Shown: positions 15,191 through 17,387 of the stretch, one piece after another
How the letters are laid out: each line of letters begins with the position of its first letter
How positions within the stretch are numbered: position 1 is the stretch's first letter
Origin: Anaerolineales bacterium
Lineage (GTDB): Bacteria > Chloroflexota > Anaerolineae > Anaerolineales > Anaerolineaceae
Reading direction: 5' to 3'
Assembly (NCBI GenBank): GCA_020060485.1
Contig: JAGVAB010000176.1
Location: forward strand, 1-17,387
DNA length: 17,387 nt
Made by a program: the position numbers and the translations under genes
The notes under the pieces: generated by a model
What the model was told of the DNA's origin: nothing
Database searches by the model: none
What the model saw: only the letters and a program-made list of their open reading frames with translations

Positions 15191-15219
15191 ATTATAAGGA
15201 ATTTTGGGGAGAGTACCAA
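15191..15219 (-). promoter_or_regulatory. Promoter of the PD40 lipoprotein gene
   Basis: TTGGTA (15214-15219), a 17-nt spacer and consensus TATAAT (15191-15196) lie on the minus strand, about 41 nt upstream of the ATG at 15149, leaving a short leader with the strong ribosome-binding site. Confidence 0.68.
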
Positions 15220-15250
15220 CCAACGGCGGGATCAATTTAAAGGATAAAAA

Positions 15251-15284
15251 ACATTCCCGCAGGTTTGATTGCCTGCGGGAATGT
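15251..15284 (-). terminator. Intrinsic terminator of miaB
   Basis: A perfect 13-bp stem (15251-15263 with 15272-15284) and 8-nt loop begin 2 nt after the miaB stop codon and are followed on the minus strand by TTTTTTA. Confidence 0.9.
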
Positions 15285-15286
15285 GA

Positions 15287-16603
15287 CTATTCGTGCAGTT
15301 CGCCGCGCATGGACCACGGGCCGCTCCAGGTGATGCGTACCGGCAGCAGTTGGCCGCGCAGGTCGTCCTCTGATTCCACGAAAACCAGCTTGTAGGTGGG
15401 GGTGCGCCCGCGCCAGCGGCCTTTCTTCTTTTCCTCAAAGAGCACATCCACGGTCTGGTCGATGTAGCGGGCGTTGATCTCGGTGGAGATGCCTTCCTGG
15501 AGTTCTTCCAGCAGGCGGAAGCGGCGCCATTTTTCTTCGTCCGGCACATTGTCTTCCATCTTGCGTTCCGAGAGGGTGCCGGTGCGCGGTGAGTAGCGCG
15601 CCAGGTGGGCCACGTCCAGTTTCAGTTCGGCCAGCAGGTCATAGGTGTGCTGGAATTGCTCTTCGGTTTCGCCGGGGAAGCCGACGATGATATCCGTGGC
15701 AATCGAGACACCCGGGATGCGCTGGCGGATGCGGGCGATCAACTGGCGGTAGTCTTCGGCGGTGTAGCCGCGGCGCATGTTGGTCAGCACTTGATCGTCG
15801 CCGGACTGGTTGGGTACTTCGATGTGCGGCATGACCCTGGGCAGTTCTGCCACCGCCTCCAGCAGTTCGTCTGTCATGTTGTTGGGGTGCGAGGTGAGAA
15901 AGCGGATGCGCTGCAGGCCCTCAATCTCATTCATTTGGCGCAGCAGCCCGGCCAGGGTGGGGTAGTCCGGGCGGTCTTTGCCATAGCGGTCCACGATCTG
16001 TCCCAGCAGGATGATCTCTTTCACGCCTTGCTGCACCATTAATCGCGCTTCGGAGAGGATATGCTCCGGCGGGCGGGATTTTTCGCCGCCGCGTTTGGAG
16101 GGGATGATGCAATAGGCGCAGGCGTGCGAGCAGCCGTCCATGACGGTGATGTAGGCCGAGACCAGCCGGTTTTGTTCGTTGGAGGGCAGGGCCAGTTCAC
16201 CGTCCATCCAGGCAAAACGCTCGGCGGTTTGCGCCTCTTCGGACTGGCGCTCAGTGTGTTCAGCCAGGTATTCCACCAGCGGGCGGATGTCGGAAGGAGC
16301 AGAGACGATCTTGATGAAGGGAAAGCGCTCCTGCAGGGCCGCATTGCCCTTGACGCCGATCATGCAGCCCATCACGCTCACGATCAGATCGGGGTTCTTT
16401 TTGGCCAGCGGACGCAGCCCGTTCAGGCGGCCATAGGCGCGGTCTTCGGCGCTCTGGCGCACCATACACGTATTCAGTACGATCACGTCGGCCTCGTCGG
16501 CGCGTGATGTGGGTTCGTAGCCGAAGCGTTCCAGGGCGGATGCCGCCCGGAGGGAATCGGCTACATTCATTTGACAGCCTTCGGTCCATACATGATATTT
16601 CAT
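15287..16603 (-). CDS. miaB: tRNA-2-methylthio-N6-dimethylallyladenosine synthase (MiaB-type methylthiotransferase)
   Basis: The ATG at 16601-16603 gives 438 residues, the normal MiaB length. The enzyme adds a methylthio group to i6A37 of tRNAs using two [4Fe-4S] clusters. The N-terminal cluster ligands are C10 (TEGCQMN), C46 (LNTCMVR) and C80 (MGCM). The radical SAM motif is C158-x3-C162-x2-C165 (GCSHACAYC). The PNQSGDDQVLTNMRRGYT segment and a C-terminal TRAM domain (about 372-437) are typical. MiaB proteins usually have LGQNVNSYG where this one has LGQIVDRYG, so a related methylthiotransferase specificity is a minor alternative. A TATAAT box ends 7 nt before the ATG, so the mRNA is probably leaderless. 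The triple c-di-GMP riboswitch and its terminator lie upstream on the same strand. Confidence 0.87.
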   Translation of the reverse strand: MKYHVWTEGCQMNVADSLRAASALERFGYEPTSRADEADVIVLNTCMVRQSAEDRAYGRLNGLRPLAKKNPDLIVSVMGCMIGVKGNAALQERFPFIKIVSAPSDIRPLVEYLAEHTERQSEEAQTAERFAWMDGELALPSNEQNRLVSAYITVMDGCSHACAYCIIPSKRGGEKSRPPEHILSEARLMVQQGVKEIILLGQIVDRYGKDRPDYPTLAGLLRQMNEIEGLQRIRFLTSHPNNMTDELLEAVAELPRVMPHIEVPNQSGDDQVLTNMRRGYTAEDYRQLIARIRQRIPGVSIATDIIVGFPGETEEQFQHTYDLLAELKLDVAHLARYSPRTGTLSERKMEDNVPDEEKWRRFRLLEELQEGISTEINARYIDQTVDVLFEEKKKGRWRGRTPTYKLVFVESEDDLRGQLLPVRITWSGPWSMRGELHE

Positions 16604-16610
16604 GTGGCCG

Positions 16611-16619
16611 ATTATATCA
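16611..16619 (-). promoter_or_regulatory. Extended -10 promoter of miaB (leaderless type)
   Basis: The minus strand reads TGATATAAT, an extended consensus -10. Exactly 7 nt separate it from the miaB ATG, and there is no ribosome-binding site. The -35 region is poor. Confidence 0.62.
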
Positions 16620-16629
16620 GGGAAACGGG

Positions 16630-16756
16630 ATTGTGTTGCCGCCGCGCGGAGAGGCTGTGCCGCGACGTGGCAATCTCCAAATTTGTGGTGGGGATTGCTC
16701 ACTTGCCCCACCGCAGGTGCGGGTCGCCCTTGCGGGCTTGCAACGACAGGATTGGG
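16630..16756. repeat. Composite palindromic REP/MITE-like repeat
   Basis: This block between miaB and the riboswitch terminator is built of inverted pieces: GGCAATCTCC faces GGGGATTGCTC across about 15 nt, and the outer parts GATTGTGTTGCC and TTGCAACGACAGGATT are imperfect inverted copies. Such GATTGC.../...GCAATC modules with CGTCGC-type interiors are a dispersed non-coding repeat family in many bacteria. It holds no gene I can support. Confidence 0.5.
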
Positions 16757-16760
16757 GGTT

Positions 16761-16809
16761 AATCAAAAGTGTGTGCCTGGCTTGCAGCACTTTCTTGCCA
16801 GGCACACAC
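16761..16809 (-). terminator. Intrinsic terminator, expression platform of the riboswitch array
   Basis: A perfect 13-bp stem (16769-16781 with 16797-16809) encloses a 15-nt loop and is followed on the minus strand by TTTTGATT. It begins 27 nt after the third aptamer. Its first-transcribed arm contains TGCCTGGC, complementary to GCCAGGCA in that aptamer. Confidence 0.8.
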
Positions 16810-16837
16810 CCCAGGAAGTCTCAATGAAAGCGGCACT

Positions 16838-16932
16838 CTTCGGCTGCCTGGCTGTCTTGGCCGTACTATTATATATCGGCTGTAGACCCTCGGCTCTGCG
16901 CCTCCGACTTTCACCGGATTTGCCTTTTCGGC
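16838..16932 (-). ncRNA. Cyclic-di-GMP-I (GEMM) riboswitch aptamer, third of three
   Basis: The minus strand carries all GEMM-I landmarks in order: AAAAGGCAAATCC, a hairpin capped by GAAA (TCCGGT-GAAA-GTCGGA), GGCGCAGAGCC, then GGGTCTACAGCCG, a variable AT-rich loop, CGGCCAAGACAGCC and AGGCAGCCGAAG. This closely tracks the V. cholerae Vc2 aptamer (GGGCAAACC, GAAA loop, GGGACGCAAAGCC, GGCCTA, GGTAGGTAGC, ACCGA). Its 3' half is the most canonical of the three and it lies next to the terminator, so it probably drives switching. Confidence 0.88.
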
Positions 16933-17021
16933 GGTCTGGCGGTCATGGCCACATCCTGAAGAAACGGCTTTAGACCCATAACTCTGCGTCCCTGGCTTTC
17001 ACCAGGTTTGCCCTTTTCGGC
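16927..17021 (-). ncRNA. Cyclic-di-GMP-I (GEMM) riboswitch aptamer, second of three
   Basis: The first half is nearly identical to consensus: AAAAGGGCAAACC, a CCTGG/CCAGG stem capped by GAAA, GGGACGCAGAG, then GGGTCTAAAGCCG. The 3' half has GGCCATGACCGCC and AGACCGCCGAAAAGG. Its last bases are shared with the start of the third aptamer, so the units abut without a linker. Confidence 0.88.
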
Positions 17022-17103
17022 GGTCTGGTTTCCCTGGCCTCGGCGGCTTTAGGTCCTGGACTTTGCTCTACCGGCTTTCGCCGGTTTCGCCTTTTCGGAG
17101 TGC
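17016..17103 (-). ncRNA. Cyclic-di-GMP-I (GEMM) riboswitch aptamer, first of three, most diverged
   Basis: It has AAAAGGCGAAACC, a perfect CCGGC/GCCGG stem capped by GAAA, AGAGCAAAGTCC, GGACCTAAAGCCG and then GGCCAGGGAAACCAGACCGCCGAA. The core junction differs from consensus (GGCGAAACC for GGGCAAACC; TAGAGCAAAG for GGACGCAAAG), so ligand affinity may be altered. It starts at or within a base or two of the predicted transcription start. Confidence 0.78.
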
Positions 17104-17110
17104 CAATTTA

Positions 17111-17139
17111 AGTATAGCAAAAATGAGGCCGCGATTCAA
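17111..17139 (-). promoter_or_regulatory. Promoter of the riboswitch transcript
   Basis: TTGAAT (17134-17139), a 17-nt spacer ending in TGC and TATACT (17111-17116) form an extended -10 promoter on the minus strand. The predicted start near 17104 is the first base of the aptamer array, which supports the array being transcribed from this strand. Confidence 0.75.
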
Positions 17140-17142
17140 GAT

Positions 17143-17154
17143 TTGTCTAGACAA
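17143..17154. promoter_or_regulatory. 12-bp perfect palindrome in the divergent promoter region
   Basis: TTGTCTAGACAA is a perfect palindrome just upstream of the -35 box of the riboswitch promoter and 44 nt before the -10 of the divergent gene. A TCTAGA-centred palindrome resembles boxes bound by GntR/HutC-type regulators such as DasR; the regulator is not in the window. Confidence 0.4.
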
Positions 17155-17196
17155 GTTTGGGAAATTTTAAGATTCGCCGGGCAGGCAAAACTTTCT

Positions 17197-17204
17197 GGTA
17201 CAAT
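17197..17204 (+). promoter_or_regulatory. Extended -10 promoter of the rightmost gene (leaderless type)
   Basis: TGGTACAAT at 17196-17204 is an extended -10. Seven nt separate it from the ATG at 17212, the same distance as for miaB and the M23 peptidase gene; there is no ribosome-binding site. Confidence 0.55.
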
Positions 17205-17211
17205 CAGGGCT

Positions 17212-17387
17212 ATGTTTTACACGCAAAGACAACAAAAACGCCGCCAGCGCCGCTGGTGGTTTTTCGCTGCTGCTGTGGGATTGTGCGTTTTGCTGCTGGT
17301 GGGCCTGTATGCAAAGGTGCCGGCGGTGCGCAACCGCCTGGAGTGGCGGCTGGACGCAGCCGCGGCTTTTGTGCGCGTGGCGCTCAA
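17212..17387 (+). CDS. Membrane-anchored protein, N-terminus only
   Basis: The ATG at 17212-17214 opens a frame that runs off the window after 58 codons. The start MFYTRQQQKRRQRRWW is strongly basic, followed by one hydrophobic segment (about residues 17-34, FFAAAVGLCVLLLVGLY). This predicts a type II single-pass protein with its bulk outside the membrane. RNRLEWRLD then begins a helical stalk. The function cannot be read from this fragment; a secreted peptidase or another envelope enzyme would fit such an N-terminus. The gene is divergent from the riboswitch transcript and shares a 107-nt intergenic region with it that contains the TTGTCTAGACAA palindrome. Confidence 0.6.
   Translation, partial: MFYTQRQQKRRQRRWWFFAAAVGLCVLLLVGLYAKVPAVRNRLEWRLDAAAAFVRVAL

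Noticed and set aside
16604..16711. GTG start 36 codons upstream for miaB
   Set aside because: These codons lie in the REP-like repeat and upstream of the -10 box; MiaB homology begins at the ATG at 16603.
16602..16973. A 123-codon plus-strand frame across the riboswitch array
   Set aside because: It crosses the REP-like block, the terminator stem and an aptamer, has no ribosome-binding site, and the RNA structures explain the sequence better.
16838..17103. CRISPR array or simple tandem repeat
   Set aside because: The units are about 90 nt, only partly identical, and differ at positions that keep base pairing. The conserved strands match c-di-GMP-I aptamers, not repeats with unique spacers.
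17105..17211. Riboswitch control of the rightmost plus-strand gene
   Set aside because: The aptamer consensus reads only on the minus strand, pointing away from that gene, which seems leaderless.

Overview
The window looks like a chromosomal stretch of a GC-rich bacterium, most plausibly Chloroflexota/Anaerolineae. This is inferred from the mix of families (PD40-propeller lipoproteins with Pro/Ala/Thr linkers, a YgiQ-type radical SAM protein, an R. etli-type asparaginase) and from promoters placed so close to start codons that the mRNAs should be leaderless. It is not proved by any marker gene. Nearly all genes lie on the minus strand. The exceptions are the two window ends: a clearly AT-rich HEPN-domain gene entering from the left (1-862), and the start of a membrane-anchored protein leaving on the right (17212-17387).

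Layout, in the direction of minus-strand transcription (right to left). (1) 16761-17139: a promoter, three back-to-back cyclic-di-GMP-I (GEMM) riboswitch aptamers and an intrinsic terminator. This is the most unusual element here. (2) 16604-16760: a REP-like palindromic block and the miaB promoter. (3) miaB (tRNA methylthiotransferase) with its terminator. (4) Two PD40/TolB-like propeller lipoproteins. The second is fused to a sugar-type periplasmic binding domain. A short copy of the miaB 3' end lies between them. (5) A membrane-anchored M23 peptidase with a probable leaderless promoter. (6) An AAC(3)-family acetyltransferase and the YgiQ-like radical SAM protein, each apparently with its own promoter.

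(7) A compact minus-strand cluster follows: sensor histidine kinase, degenerate metallo-beta-lactamase-fold protein, solitary SPPY-type DNA methyltransferase, two GNAT acetyltransferases, asparaginase and endonuclease III. Gaps are short or overlapping, so it is probably one or two operons. An internal promoter carrying a 16-bp perfect palindrome precedes the asparaginase-nth pair. A bidirectional hairpin at 849-883 separates nth from the convergent HEPN gene.

How the parts may work together is mostly inference. The riboswitch array should sense c-di-GMP and control termination of a transcript whose only downstream gene in this window is miaB. The aptamer nearest the terminator carries an 8-nt segment complementary to the 5' arm of the terminator, which gives a concrete switching model. 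The remaining genes are nutrient-binding, envelope or housekeeping functions without a single shared pathway.
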